Below are positions 1 through 8,532 of a DNA stretch of 64,000 bases, piece after piece. The notes under the pieces were generated by a model. That model worked only from the letters and a program-made list of their open reading frames with translations. It had not been told where the DNA came from and searched no databases. The position numbers were made by a program, and so were the translations under genes. The stretch spans positions 89,103-153,102 of the forward strand of contig NZ_PVWK01000097.1 of assembly GCF_003003795.1 (NCBI RefSeq). The letters are read 5' to 3'. Numbering within the stretch: position 1 is the stretch's first letter; each line of letters starts with the position of its first letter. The DNA comes from Stenomitos frigidus ULC18. GTDB lineage: Bacteria > Cyanobacteriota > Cyanobacteriia > Leptolyngbyales > Leptolyngbyaceae.

Positions 1-226
1 TGGTATCTGACAAAATGGCACTCGCCATCATGCCGCAGTGAATTTCTAGCTGGGCTTCTGGTAACGCCTCAAAAACCAACCGCTGGCCTGGAAACACAAC
101 CCGCTCAAAGTACCAGTTAGAAACGTTGGTAATGCGAGCAACCTGAATACGGCTTGTAGCGTTGACATAGCAACACAGGATGGGGTTGGTGCTACTCGAC
201 GGCAGCGGATCGAAGATTTGAGCCAT
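1..226 (-). CDS. DUF1830 family protein, 3' end cut by the window edge
   Basis: The minus strand from an ATG at 226 reads as an uninterrupted protein of 75 visible codons that runs off the left edge. It begins MAQIFDPLPSSS and contains ILCCYVNATSRIQVARIT, then NWYFERVVFPGQRLVFEA and a LEIHCGMMASAILSDT stretch. This is the pattern of the small cyanobacterial DUF1830 family, which is usually about 80-100 residues, so most of the protein is present. No function is established for the family. A longer open frame on the same strand (46-309) overlaps it in another frame and has no family resemblance. I see no clear ribosome binding site; the start is chosen from the family-like N-terminus. Confidence 0.85.
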   Translation of the reverse strand, partial: MAQIFDPLPSSSTNPILCCYVNATSRIQVARITNVSNWYFERVVFPGQRLVFEALPEAQLEIHCGMMASAILSDT

Positions 227-820
227 GGAGGAAGACCCACACCGAAACTATAAGGAATAACTTGAACGTAGCACTCCGCGATCCCGTTGGCTGTAAACCC
301 TATTACCAACCGCCTCTTTGATCGAAATTTCTACCTAAAGGCGCAGTGCTCAAGCATCGCAGAGGTATTTGAGCCTTCATAACATGCAGTCAATCGCCTC
401 ATAAACGGCTTCAAACTAGACTCTGGTCAGGTCTCTCGATCGGTTGAGACTAGCGGTGCGGCTTACTTGTCAGCTTTGTCAATAGAGGTTTTTCTCATTT
501 TTAGGTACTTTGCTGAGAAAATGCCGATGCAGCAAAAGAAAGTCAGTGGTATCGTAAAGTTATATGAAAATAGTTTTCAGAATTAGACCACTTAGACTTC
601 GCGCTCAATGAGTCTTGCCCAAGGAGTTGCATTGAGTGTTGCTCTATCCACTTTGGTCTCGCAGTGTGGTAGCAGGATGGCGCTAATGGTCGCTAGTGAT
701 TCGGTGCTGCATGCATCAGTGAATCCCCTTGCCCCGCCGCATAGCAACGCATCCTGAATCTGGGTTTGCTTAAATAAAGAAGATCGATTTAACGGTTGAT
801 GTTTCAGAAAATACCTTGTG
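227..820. other. Intergenic stretch, no gene recognised
   Basis: This stretch separates two divergently transcribed genes, so it must hold both of their promoters. I see no convincing family match on either strand. A 49-codon open frame from ATG 608 has no ribosome binding site and no resemblance I know. No RNA gene or strong hairpin was noticed. Confidence 0.4.
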
Positions 821-2395
821 ATGGCTAACCGGATCCTTTACGTTCGTCTCCCTTGCAATCCGATTTTTCCGATCGGGGTCGTTTATTTAGCTGACCACGT
901 CCACAAGCAGTTTCCAGAAGCTGAGCAGCGTATTTTCGACCTGGGCACTGTTGCACCACTGGACTACGCTTCGGCGCTTGATGCTTGTATAGACGAGTTT
1001 CGGCCAAACCTGCTGGTCTTTTCCTGGCGAGACATCCAGATTTATGCACCCGTTGGCGGGCGCGGTGGCAATCCACTGCAGCATACGTTTGAGTTCTACT
1101 ACGCGCGGAATCCGCTGGTGAAGCTGCGGGGCGCGATCGGGCTCCTTCGTGTCGCCCAAGGGTACTACGGTGAACTCTGGCGCAACCTGGGTTTGATTAA
1201 GCGTGGCATGAGACGTGCACAAAAGTACAACCCAGCCGTACGATCGGTGGTGGGTGGTGGTGCGGTCAGCGTCTTCTATGAACAGCTTGGCCGCAGCTTG
1301 CCCAAAGGTACGATCGTCTCTGTGGGTGAAGGCGAGGCGTTGCTGGAAAAGCTGCTGCATGGCAAAAACTTTCTCGATGAGCGCTGCTATATCGTGGGCG
1401 AAACTACAGCACGCGATCGCATGATCCATGAGGTACCGACGCCGATCGAGAAAACAGCTTGCGACTACAGCTACATCGAAACAATCTGGTCAGAGTTTGA
1501 CTATTATTTGCAGGCACAAGATTTCTATGTTGGGGTGCAAACGAAGCGCGGGTGTCCACACAACTGCTGCTACTGCATTTACACCGTTATTGAAGGTAAG
1601 CAGGTACGTATCAACCCTGCTGATGAAGTGGTCGCAGAGATGCGCCAATTGTACGATCGTGGCATGCGTAACTTCTGGTTTACCGATGCCCAGTTGATTC
1701 CAGCACGTAAGTACATCGACGATGTTGCAGAACTCTTGCAAAAAGTTCTGAACGCTGGCATGGAGGACATTCACTGGGCGGCCTACATTCGGGCAGACAA
1801 TCTCACGCCTGCCTTGTGTGACCTGATGGTGAAAACGGGCATGAACTACTTTGAAATCGGCATCACCAGCGGTTCTCAGGAACTGGTGCGCAAAATGCGC
1901 ATGGGCTACAATCTGCGAACAGTGCTGGAAAACTGCCGTGATTTGAAAGCTGCTGGGTTCAACGACGTGGTTTCCGTCAACTACTCCTTTAATGTGATTG
2001 ACGAGCGTATCGACACAATTCGCCAAACGATCGCTTACCACCGAGAGCTAGAAAAAATCTTTGGTGCCGATAAAGTGGAGCCAGCAATCTTCTTTATTGG
2101 CTTACAGCCTCACACTCACTTGGAAACCTATGCCTTTGACCAGAAAATTTTGAAGCCAGGTTATGATCCGATGAACATTACTCCCTGGACAGTGCGAAAG
2201 CTGCTCTGGAACCCGGAACCACTCGGCTCGCTGTTTGGTGAAGTGTGCCTTCAAGCGTGGCAACAAAATCCCAACGATTTTGGTCGTGAAGTGATGGCCA
2301 TTTTGGAGCAACGGCTAGGAAAAGCCGATTTGGAGTCGGCGCTGACGGCTCCGATCGTCTCAGCCACTAAGCCACTTGCGCTTTCCGCTTCTTAA
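821..2395 (+). CDS. B12-binding-type radical SAM protein
   Basis: A 524-residue protein with a radical SAM core. The cluster motif CPHNCCYC (C245, C249 and C252 from the ATG at 821) is the CX3CX2C signature that binds the [4Fe-4S] cluster used to cleave S-adenosylmethionine. The N-terminal ~170 residues (start RILYVRLP, later VVGGGAV and GEGE) look like a cobalamin-binding-type Rossmann domain, as in B12-dependent radical SAM enzymes. Cyanobacterial proteins of this size and shape are often annotated as photosystem II high-light acclimation radical SAM proteins; I believe this is one, but substrate and reaction cannot be read from the sequence. A GTG at 818 directly precedes the ATG; neither has a clear Shine-Dalgarno sequence. 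The next gene, a DICT sensor, follows on the same strand. Confidence 0.85.
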   Translation: MANRILYVRLPCNPIFPIGVVYLADHVHKQFPEAEQRIFDLGTVAPLDYASALDACIDEFRPNLLVFSWRDIQIYAPVGGRGGNPLQHTFEFYYARNPLVKLRGAIGLLRVAQGYYGELWRNLGLIKRGMRRAQKYNPAVRSVVGGGAVSVFYEQLGRSLPKGTIVSVGEGEALLEKLLHGKNFLDERCYIVGETTARDRMIHEVPTPIEKTACDYSYIETIWSEFDYYLQAQDFYVGVQTKRGCPHNCCYCIYTVIEGKQVRINPADEVVAEMRQLYDRGMRNFWFTDAQLIPARKYIDDVAELLQKVLNAGMEDIHWAAYIRADNLTPALCDLMVKTGMNYFEIGITSGSQELVRKMRMGYNLRTVLENCRDLKAAGFNDVVSVNYSFNVIDERIDTIRQTIAYHRELEKIFGADKVEPAIFFIGLQPHTHLETYAFDQKILKPGYDPMNITPWTVRKLLWNPEPLGSLFGEVCLQAWQQNPNDFGREVMAILEQRLGKADLESALTAPIVSATKPLALSAS

Positions 2396-2525
2396 GCGGG
2401 TGTCATGCTGTGCGATCGCGCTCAGGATGTTTGACTGATTCTTGCTATGGTTCGTAAAAGAAGGCAACCAACTACTGCCTACCGTCGATGATCATCTGTC
2501 GTTTCTCTTAATCGTCTCATCTGCA

Positions 2526-3974
2526 ATGTTAGAAGGTTCTATTCTCCAAGAGCTAGGGATTAGCCACCAAGCTGGTTACACTGGCAAACGACCGCTCAAT
2601 TTTGGCGTTTACTACAAAAACACGTTGGTGGCGTTGTGTCACGCTCTGGAAGATTGCATCCTCACTAGCAGTAGCCAGCCGCTGGTTGTCACTGCGTTTC
2701 AGCGGGGTAAATGGTATCTGCAGGAAGCCGATCGCTACGCTGACCTGGCGGAAGGATCGCAGCAAATTGTCATCATGGCAGCGCCTGATGGAGGGTTTGC
2801 GGAACACCCGACGAGCCAGAAAGCGAACGTCGAGTTGGTCAGCCTTGATCCGAGTGATCCAGTCTCGCAAGAATGGCACTTGATGATTTTTGCCCCGACC
2901 TATTCGGCAATGGTGCTGTGTCAGGAGCTTTCGCCAGAAGATTATGGGGCGCAAGGGCAACCGACCCAAGATTTAGAGCGTAAGTTTTACGGCTTCTGGA
3001 CGTTTGAAGCCAACCTGGTGCAGGAGACCATAGAACTATCGATCGCTCATATTCAGCGCTACGATTCGGCTCTTGCTGCCAAACTAACGGCGCAAATGGA
3101 GGCGATCGTCGCTGCCCAGACTGAGAAACGGGATGACCTTGGTCCGATCGTGGCGCGGGTCGTGGACTATTTGCAAGAAGGGCAAACTGAACTCAGCGAA
3201 CAGATTCACGCTCACGATGCTGAACGACTCCATCGCGATCCTCTAGACAACAATCTGGTTTCCAATGAAGTGCAGGCCTTTCTTCGGATGGCGCAGTTGA
3301 CGGATCAAGCCGATTCGACCAACTCCACGGCGGCGGCTGAAGTGGCGTCGCTGGCAGAAGCGATCGGACAACTGCTGGATCTACCTGTTTGGCAGTTGCA
3401 TCGACTCAAGTTGGCAGGTTTACTGCATCGACTCGCACCACTGCAACGATCTGAAACCGTATTGAGTCCCGGTAGTTTTGGGCGCTATGCTGACGACGAG
3501 GCTCTCACCACTGCTCCAAGTTGTCCCTTAGTACCGGGAGCACAGGTGTTGCGGACGATGCCCCGGTTGCGGGCGATCGCCACGATCATCACACATTTGA
3601 CAGAATGCTGGAATGGGTCGGGACAACCTGCTGGGCTGGCTGGAGACGAAATTCCGCTAGAGTCGAGAATCTTGGGGCTGGCGGCAGAGTTTCAGCAGCG
3701 CCTGGTGGAACTCCGCACTGCAATGCCCGCTTCCCACACGCCACCCGGCGCAGACGAGTGCATGGCCAAAGCGCTGGTTGACTGCCAACAACAGCAGGGC
3801 GATCGATGGGACCCAAAGTTGGTCGACACATTAGCGTTACTGGTCAGCGGTTTTCAACAAGGCTTAGACCTCTCTATCAGCGTGCCCAAAATCTCGGCTG
3901 GACTCTGGCTGATCGACTCCCACTATGCTGATGATCTATTTAAGGCAGCCAGTGAGGCGGAAAGCAAAAGATAG
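2526..3974 (+). CDS. DICT-domain sensor with degenerate HD-GYP-like C-terminus
   Basis: From ATG 2526 the product begins MLEGSILQELG and is 482 residues long. An upstream in-frame ATG at 2442 would add 28 residues with no family character. Residues ~1-210 match the DICT domain, a sensory module associated with diguanylate cyclases and two-component systems in cyanobacteria (landmarks PLNFGVYYKNTLVALCHALE and FYGFWTFE). The C-terminal ~200 residues resemble an HD-GYP or metal-dependent phosphohydrolase fold. The helix that normally carries HHExxDGxGYP reads HLTECWNGSGQP followed by GLAGDEIPLESRI. The metal-binding histidines and aspartate are therefore mostly missing, so the domain is probably not catalytic. 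It lies downstream of the radical SAM gene on the same strand and may share its transcript. Confidence 0.8.
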   Translation: MLEGSILQELGISHQAGYTGKRPLNFGVYYKNTLVALCHALEDCILTSSSQPLVVTAFQRGKWYLQEADRYADLAEGSQQIVIMAAPDGGFAEHPTSQKANVELVSLDPSDPVSQEWHLMIFAPTYSAMVLCQELSPEDYGAQGQPTQDLERKFYGFWTFEANLVQETIELSIAHIQRYDSALAAKLTAQMEAIVAAQTEKRDDLGPIVARVVDYLQEGQTELSEQIHAHDAERLHRDPLDNNLVSNEVQAFLRMAQLTDQADSTNSTAAAEVASLAEAIGQLLDLPVWQLHRLKLAGLLHRLAPLQRSETVLSPGSFGRYADDEALTTAPSCPLVPGAQVLRTMPRLRAIATIITHLTECWNGSGQPAGLAGDEIPLESRILGLAAEFQQRLVELRTAMPASHTPPGADECMAKALVDCQQQQGDRWDPKLVDTLALLVSGFQQGLDLSISVPKISAGLWLIDSHYADDLFKAASEAESKR

Positions 3975-4024
3975 AGAACAGAAAGCTAAAGGCCAAAGAA
4001 TAATCGAAGCGAATGCCTCACTGA

Positions 4025-4085
4025 GAACTCAAAACTCAAAACTCTCTTATCACTGACAATTCAAAACTCAAAACTCAAAACTCTC
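4025..4085. repeat. Heptanucleotide tandem repeat (ACTCAAA type)
   Basis: The unit ACTCAAA repeats in two short blocks, around 4027-4043 and 4060-4083. Such 7-bp repeats are known in cyanobacteria as short tandemly repeated repetitive (STRR) sequences. The same motif recurs at 6008-6022, 7062-7080 (opposite orientation) and 61812-61826. Confidence 0.8.
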
Positions 4086-4108
4086 TTACACCCTCTATCC
4101 CTTTATCA

Positions 4109-4813
4109 ATGAACATCGACGCAATTCGCTCTGGTAAGGTAAAACAGCTTCTGGGTGCTGATCTGGAAGACGAAGATCTGTCTGGGCAAAATCTTCAAGG
4201 TGTCAATCTAGCAGGCGCACGTTTGATTGGCACCGATCTCAGTCGAGCCAAACTGACGGGGGCGTCGTTGGATGGTGCCAACATGGTTGGCTGCCAACTG
4301 ATTGCCGCTGATGTGCGAGCGAGCCTGGTGGGAGCGAACTTGATGCAGGCAGATTTGACCGAAGCGGATCTGCGTGGCAGTAATCTACGGGGTGCGAATC
4401 TCATGCGGGCAAGCCTCAGCAAGGCAACCTTCTCGGGCGCATTTCTGAGTGGCGCCAATCTGATGGGCGTTAATTTACAGGGTGTCGACTTGCGCGGCGC
4501 AGACTTACGTGGTGCCAATCTCAGCGGTGCTAATTTGCACGGTGCGAACCTGAATCAGGCAGATTTGCAAGGAGCCTTGTTGACTGAGGCTAATCTTGAG
4601 GAGGCCGATCTCCAGGGTGCTAATCTGGCTGGAGCCAACCTGACTGGAGCCAATCTGCTGTGTGCTGAGCTGGAGAAGGCTAATCTGGATGGAGTGAACT
4701 TAGCGGGTGCCTGTCTAGTCGGTACGTTACTCGATCGCTCAACCAATCGCCTCGATTTGCAAATTGCTCTAAAGCAGCCTGAAACGGAGCCGTCTCATCG
4801 CTCAACGTTATAA
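4109..4813 (+). CDS. Pentapeptide repeat protein
   Basis: A 234-residue protein made almost wholly of A(D/N)LXX pentapeptides from about residue 17 to 215 (for example GANLMGVNLQGVDLRGADLR). This pattern folds into a right-handed quadrilateral beta-helix. It has no signal peptide or membrane segment, so it is probably cytoplasmic. The family is greatly expanded in cyanobacteria and the function of most members is unknown. The gene stands alone between the DICT sensor and the permease pair, after an STRR repeat. Several long open frames on the opposite strand are by-products of the repetitive codons. Confidence 0.95.
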   Translation: MNIDAIRSGKVKQLLGADLEDEDLSGQNLQGVNLAGARLIGTDLSRAKLTGASLDGANMVGCQLIAADVRASLVGANLMQADLTEADLRGSNLRGANLMRASLSKATFSGAFLSGANLMGVNLQGVDLRGADLRGANLSGANLHGANLNQADLQGALLTEANLEEADLQGANLAGANLTGANLLCAELEKANLDGVNLAGACLVGTLLDRSTNRLDLQIALKQPETEPSHRSTL

Positions 4814-4919
4814 ATCGCAGTGCTGGGATTTTTGGTCGTACCGATAGGATAGTCGTTCCTGTAGAATGACCTGAAGATTGCGATTACCTTGCAATCGCAA
4901 AACTGCAAGCGCATAACGG

Positions 4920-5981
4920 ATGAACTTAAATCAACTAAACAGCGCCTTTACACTCTTTTTGAGCCTACTGGTGGAAGCCATGCCCTTCCTCCTGCTAGGG
5001 ATATTGTTTTCAGGGCTATTGCTGTTTTTTATTGATGAACGCAAACTGGTGCGCTGGATGCCTAAAAACCCCTTTTTGGGCGCTCTGACAGGTAGCTGCG
5101 TTGGGTTTTTGTTTCCCGTTTGCGAATGTGGCAATGTGCCTGTTGCCAGACGACTGCTGATGCAGGGCGCACCGACGCCCGTGGCGATCGGCTTCCTTTT
5201 AGCCGCACCCACCATTAACCCGATCGTCTTCTGGGCTACCTGGACAGCGTTCCGTGACCAGCCCGAAATTGTGTTTATGCGCGTTGGCTTTTCGCTGGCG
5301 ATCGCCACAATCATTGGCTGGGTCTTTAGCGCACAGGCAGATTTACGTCCGCTGTTGCAGCCTGCCGTGGTACGAGCCATCCCTGTAAAGGCAGAGAGAG
5401 GAGAGAGGAGAGGGGAGAGGGGTCAGTCTAAGACCTCAACGTCACCCTTATTGCAAGCCGGGACATACTTTCTGGGGCAGTCGTCGCAGGCATTCTCACC
5501 ACAGCCGTTGCAGATTGATGGAGCAGAGCTACAAGCCAGAATGATGGGGGCAAACACAGCCGGAAAACCCCTGTCTCATAAGCTCATGTTGTTGCTGGAG
5601 AATACAGTACAGGAGCTACGAGAACTCGGTGGCGTATTGGTTCTGGGTAGTGCGATCGCGGCGATCGTTCAGGTCTTTGTTCCTCGTGATGTCATTCTGA
5701 ATCTGGGGCAGAGTCCTGTAACCTCCATTCTTGCCATGATGCTCCTGGCAGCCGTGGTCTCTATCTGCTCAACTGTCGATTCTTTTTTCGCGCTGTCCTT
5801 TGCCTCTACGTTTACTAGCGGTTCGCTGCTAGCATTCCTTGTCTTCGGACCCATGATCGACTTGAAGGGCATCGGCTTAATGCTATCCATCTTCAAGGCC
5901 AGAGCCATTTTCTATCTGTTCGCGCTGGCAGCATTGATGACGTTTTTGTTTACGCTGATTGTGAATTTGTACATTAGTTAG
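4920..5981 (+). CDS. YraQ-family (DUF318) permease
   Basis: A 353-residue integral membrane protein with about eight hydrophobic segments. It carries the family motif FPVCECGNVPVARRL (residues ~65-79), a following APTINPIVF loop, and STVDSFFALSFAST in the C-terminal half. YraQ/DUF318 permeases are predicted transporters of unknown substrate. They commonly pair with a TIGR03943-type membrane protein, and exactly that gene follows 82 bp downstream. The cytoplasmic loop at residues ~157-171 is a low-complexity insert rich in Arg, Gly and Glu, encoded by a purine tract at about 5393-5424 that resembles the intergenic repeats of this region. The two halves of the transporter lie on either side of it, so it is probably tolerated. 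Confidence 0.88.
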   Translation: MNLNQLNSAFTLFLSLLVEAMPFLLLGILFSGLLLFFIDERKLVRWMPKNPFLGALTGSCVGFLFPVCECGNVPVARRLLMQGAPTPVAIGFLLAAPTINPIVFWATWTAFRDQPEIVFMRVGFSLAIATIIGWVFSAQADLRPLLQPAVVRAIPVKAERGERRGERGQSKTSTSPLLQAGTYFLGQSSQAFSPQPLQIDGAELQARMMGANTAGKPLSHKLMLLLENTVQELRELGGVLVLGSAIAAIVQVFVPRDVILNLGQSPVTSILAMMLLAAVVSICSTVDSFFALSFASTFTSGSLLAFLVFGPMIDLKGIGLMLSIFKARAIFYLFALAALMTFLFTLIVNLYIS

Positions 5982-6063
5982 CGGTCAGCGGTCAGCGTTA
6001 ATTGAACACTCAAAACTCAAACCTTCCCCTGCTTGCCCCCCTCCCCCCCCCCTCATTCTCCCC
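5982..6063. repeat. Cluster of STRR-type low-complexity sequence
   Basis: The short gap between the two permease genes contains GCGGTCA heptamers (5984-5998), an ACTCAAA heptamer block (6008-6022) and a C-rich tract (6026-6062). The first two motifs recur at several other places in the window. Confidence 0.7.
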
Positions 6064-6840
6064 ATGTCCCTCCGCTCCCCCCGTTCCCCCTCGTTCCAAA
6101 CCGTTCTGCCCTGGCTGGATGTCGTGGCGATCGCGGCGTGGGGCATCTTATTTCTCAAGTACTGGCTCACTGGCAAGCTTAATCTGCTGATTCACCCCAA
6201 CTATATGGGGCTGACGATCGTGGCAGGGGTCGTTCTACTTTTGGTCAGTGGTATTAAAGCGACTCTCTTGTACAAGCAAAGACAGCAATCAGTACGAGGT
6301 GGTGTAACAGAGCGACATCTGACGCTGTTTCCGCCGGGTTGGAGTACCGTATTGTTGCTGGGTACCGCGATTCTGGGCCTGCTGATTTCGCCCCGTGCCT
6401 TTGCCAGCCAGACGGCGATCGATCGAGGTGTAAACGATACCGTCACTTTGACGCGTGTGAAACCACAAGCCTTTCGGGCTGCCACCAATAGCGACGAAAA
6501 AACCCTGGTGGATTGGGTGCGAACGCTGGCCGTATATCCTGAGCCCGATGCCTATACAGGGCAAAAGGCAAAAGTGCAGGGCTTTGTCGTTTATCCCCAA
6601 GACTTGCCTAATGATTACCTGTTGCTTTCTCGCTTTGTCATTACCTGTTGTGCGGCTGATGTGTATCCCGTCAGCTTGCCTGTTAAGCTCTCCCAGAGCC
6701 GCGACGCCTATAAGCCAGACACCTGGCTCGAAATTGAGGGGCAGATGATGACAGCAGAACGGGCCGGTAAGCGCCAGTTGGCGATCGCCGCCAAAACGCT
6801 AAAACCCATCCCAGAACCCAAAAACCCCTACGACTATTAA
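6064..6840 (+). CDS. TIGR03943-family permease subunit
   Basis: A 258-residue protein. Hydrophobic segments lie near residues 17-40, 46-66 and 92-112, followed by a soluble C-terminal domain (FVITCCAADVYPVSLPV, then DTWLEIEGQ). This is the pattern of TIGR03943, the partner of YraQ/DUF318 permeases in a two-subunit membrane complex of unknown substrate. It follows the permease gene on the same strand, so the two are probably one operon. The first ~13 residues (SLRSPRSPS) read through a C-rich repeat tract. The true start could be slightly downstream, near the family-like LPWLDVVAIAAWG. Confidence 0.85.
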   Translation: MSLRSPRSPSFQTVLPWLDVVAIAAWGILFLKYWLTGKLNLLIHPNYMGLTIVAGVVLLLVSGIKATLLYKQRQQSVRGGVTERHLTLFPPGWSTVLLLGTAILGLLISPRAFASQTAIDRGVNDTVTLTRVKPQAFRAATNSDEKTLVDWVRTLAVYPEPDAYTGQKAKVQGFVVYPQDLPNDYLLLSRFVITCCAADVYPVSLPVKLSQSRDAYKPDTWLEIEGQMMTAERAGKRQLAIAAKTLKPIPEPKNPYDY

Positions 6841-6843
6841 GCG

Positions 6844-7080
6844 ATGCGCGTGGCACCTAACGTGATCACTCAATACGCCCATGAGCATATTCCCATTACA
6901 AAGCATATGGGGATGACGGTTCTGGCAATCGATGATGTTCAGATTTCTGTCTTGGCTCCGTACGCACCCAACATCAATCACAGAGAGACGATCTTTGGTG
7001 GGAGTCTTTCGAGCCTGGAATCTTGGCGGGTTGGGCGCTCCTGTGGGCAAAGCTTCAGGATGAGAGTTTTGAGTTTTGAA
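6844..7080 (+). pseudogene. YiiD-C-type thioesterase-fold protein, frameshifted and truncated
   Basis: The reading frame from ATG 6844 begins MRVAPNVITQYAHEHIPITK and reaches INHRETIFGGSLSS, which looks like the hot-dog-fold thioesterase domain of YiiD C-terminal proteins. After about position 7017 the protein stops resembling the family. The next frame then reads ILAGWALLWAKLQD, the expected continuation, so a single base appears to be missing near 7016-7020. Even in the corrected frame the gene ends after about 14 more codons, inside an STRR block (about 7062-7080). The family domain is about 140 residues, so the 3' half is lost. It starts 3 bp after the permease subunit and was probably once in that operon. 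Confidence 0.7.
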
Positions 7081-7224
7081 TGAAGGCAGTTGTTAGTGGA
7101 TAGTTGTTGGTGACATCAGTGATTGTCCTTCTGACTTCTGGCTCCCTCACCTTCTACCCTCTGCCTCCTGCCTTCTATTTCATGCTTTACTAATCCCTTA
7201 GCCACACTCTCTACTCTCGCCACC

Positions 7225-8103
7225 ATGACTTCTACGCTCAACCAGCAAATTCAGCGGTTTTACGATGCCTCATCCGGTCTGTGGGAGCAGATCTGGGGCG
7301 AACACATGCATCATGGGTACTATGGTGCTGATGGTCGTCAGCAAAAAGATCGGCGGCAGGCGCAAATTGACCTGATTGAAGAACTGTTGCAATGGGCGCA
7401 GATCGATCGGCCAGAGCAGGGTTTACCAAAACAAATCTTGGATGTGGGCTGTGGGATTGGTGGCAGTTCGCTTTATCTTGCGGAGAAATTTAATGCCAAT
7501 GTGACAGGCATTACGCTGAGCCCTGTGCAGGCAGGTCGAGCAACCGATCGCGCCAGAAATGCAGGCATGTCGGGAAATGCAGGGACAGGCGCGATCGCTC
7601 AATTCCAGGTTGCCGATGCGCTGAATATGCCCTTTGCCGATCAGTCGTTTGACTTCATCTGGTCGCTGGAAAGCGGCGAACACATGCCTGACAAAGCGAA
7701 GTTCATGCAGGAGTGCTATCGGGTGCTGAAACCGGGTGGCACGTTTTTGATGGTGACATGGTGTCATCGACCCATCGATCGTGAGCCCCTTACAGCCGAC
7801 GAGCAAAAGCATCTAGCAGACATCTATCGCGTGTATTGTCTGCCCTACGTGCTGTCGTTGCCAGAATATGAGTCGATCGCGCATACCCTCAACTTTCAGC
7901 AAATCCGTACTGCCGATTGGTCTCCAGCCGTTGCGCCTTTCTGGGATGTTGTGATTGACTCGGCCTTCAATTTTGAGGCGATCGTGGGTCTGCTAACATC
8001 CGGCTGGACGACTATCCAGGCAGCACTGTCGCTTGGTCTCATGCAGCGCGGCTATCAAAGTGGGTTAGTTCGGTTTGGGTTACTGTCAGCAACGCGGCAA
8101 TAA
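7225..8103 (+). CDS. Gamma-tocopherol methyltransferase-like protein
   Basis: A 292-residue class I SAM-dependent methyltransferase. The N-terminus (RFYDASSGLWEQIWGEHMHH) matches what I recall of the Synechocystis slr0089 gamma-tocopherol methyltransferase. SAM-binding motif I is LDVGCGIGGSSLYLAEKF at about residues 71-88. Motif II surrounds FDFIWSLESGEHMPDK, and YRVLKPGG is the post-II motif. The enzyme would methylate gamma- to alpha-tocopherol, the last step of vitamin E synthesis, at the membrane. MPBQ methyltransferases and other tocopherol-type paralogues share much of this pattern, so the exact substrate is likely but not certain. Confidence 0.82.
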   Translation: MTSTLNQQIQRFYDASSGLWEQIWGEHMHHGYYGADGRQQKDRRQAQIDLIEELLQWAQIDRPEQGLPKQILDVGCGIGGSSLYLAEKFNANVTGITLSPVQAGRATDRARNAGMSGNAGTGAIAQFQVADALNMPFADQSFDFIWSLESGEHMPDKAKFMQECYRVLKPGGTFLMVTWCHRPIDREPLTADEQKHLADIYRVYCLPYVLSLPEYESIAHTLNFQQIRTADWSPAVAPFWDVVIDSAFNFEAIVGLLTSGWTTIQAALSLGLMQRGYQSGLVRFGLLSATRQ

Positions 8104-8212
8104 CTTCGCTGATGCTTCATCAATCGATGAAGAGAGGATAACTTGCGCCAGCGCATTGTCAATTCACCAGACCCATGTGAGCACTCTAAAACGTGCCCTC
8201 ATAAGGAACTTG

Positions 8213-8458
8213 ATGATGCGATGGCTACTTGCGTTTGGGATGGGTTTGGCGATCGTGTTCATCCAATGTGCCCTACCCATCCCGTTAGGATCAGCGTCCT
8301 CTGGCTGTGATGCAGCCTATCCTGATGTTTGCCTTCCGTCTCCGCCGCCAGATCTCAACTGCAAAGATATTGCTTTCAGAAATTTTCGCGTTCTGCCTCC
8401 CGATCCTCATCACTTCGATCGCGACAAAGACGGTATCGGCTGCGAATCGAGACGTTAA
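8213..8458 (+). CDS. Exported excalibur-domain (calcium-binding type) protein
   Basis: From ATG 8213, preceded by an AAGGA box at 8204-8208, the product is 81 residues. A second ATG follows immediately at 8216. A hydrophobic segment (WLLAFGMGLAIVFIQCALPI) forms a signal peptide. The mature part is an excalibur domain: YPDVCLPSPPPDLNCKDIAF, then FDRDKDGIGCES with the DxDxDG calcium-binding loop and four conserved cysteines. Such proteins are exported to the periplasm or surface. Their role is unknown. A longer upstream in-frame extension to 8075 overlaps the methyltransferase gene and looks spurious. Confidence 0.8.
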   Translation: MMRWLLAFGMGLAIVFIQCALPIPLGSASSGCDAAYPDVCLPSPPPDLNCKDIAFRNFRVLPPDPHHFDRDKDGIGCESRR

Positions 8459-8532
8459 AACGTTTCTACTAGAGATAGACCCCTAAATCAACAAGTGCGA
8501 TTACCTTAGCAAAGAAGCACTAAGAGAGTTGC

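Noticed and set aside
46..309. 87-codon minus-strand open frame
   Set aside because: It overlaps the DUF1830 gene in another frame and shows no family pattern.
887..2041. Long minus-strand frames opposite the radical SAM gene
   Set aside because: They are shadows of a well-supported gene and contain no recognisable motif.
4195..4746. Two minus-strand frames within the pentapeptide gene
   Set aside because: Repetitive codons keep the opposite strand open; the predicted products are Ala/Arg/Pro repeats.
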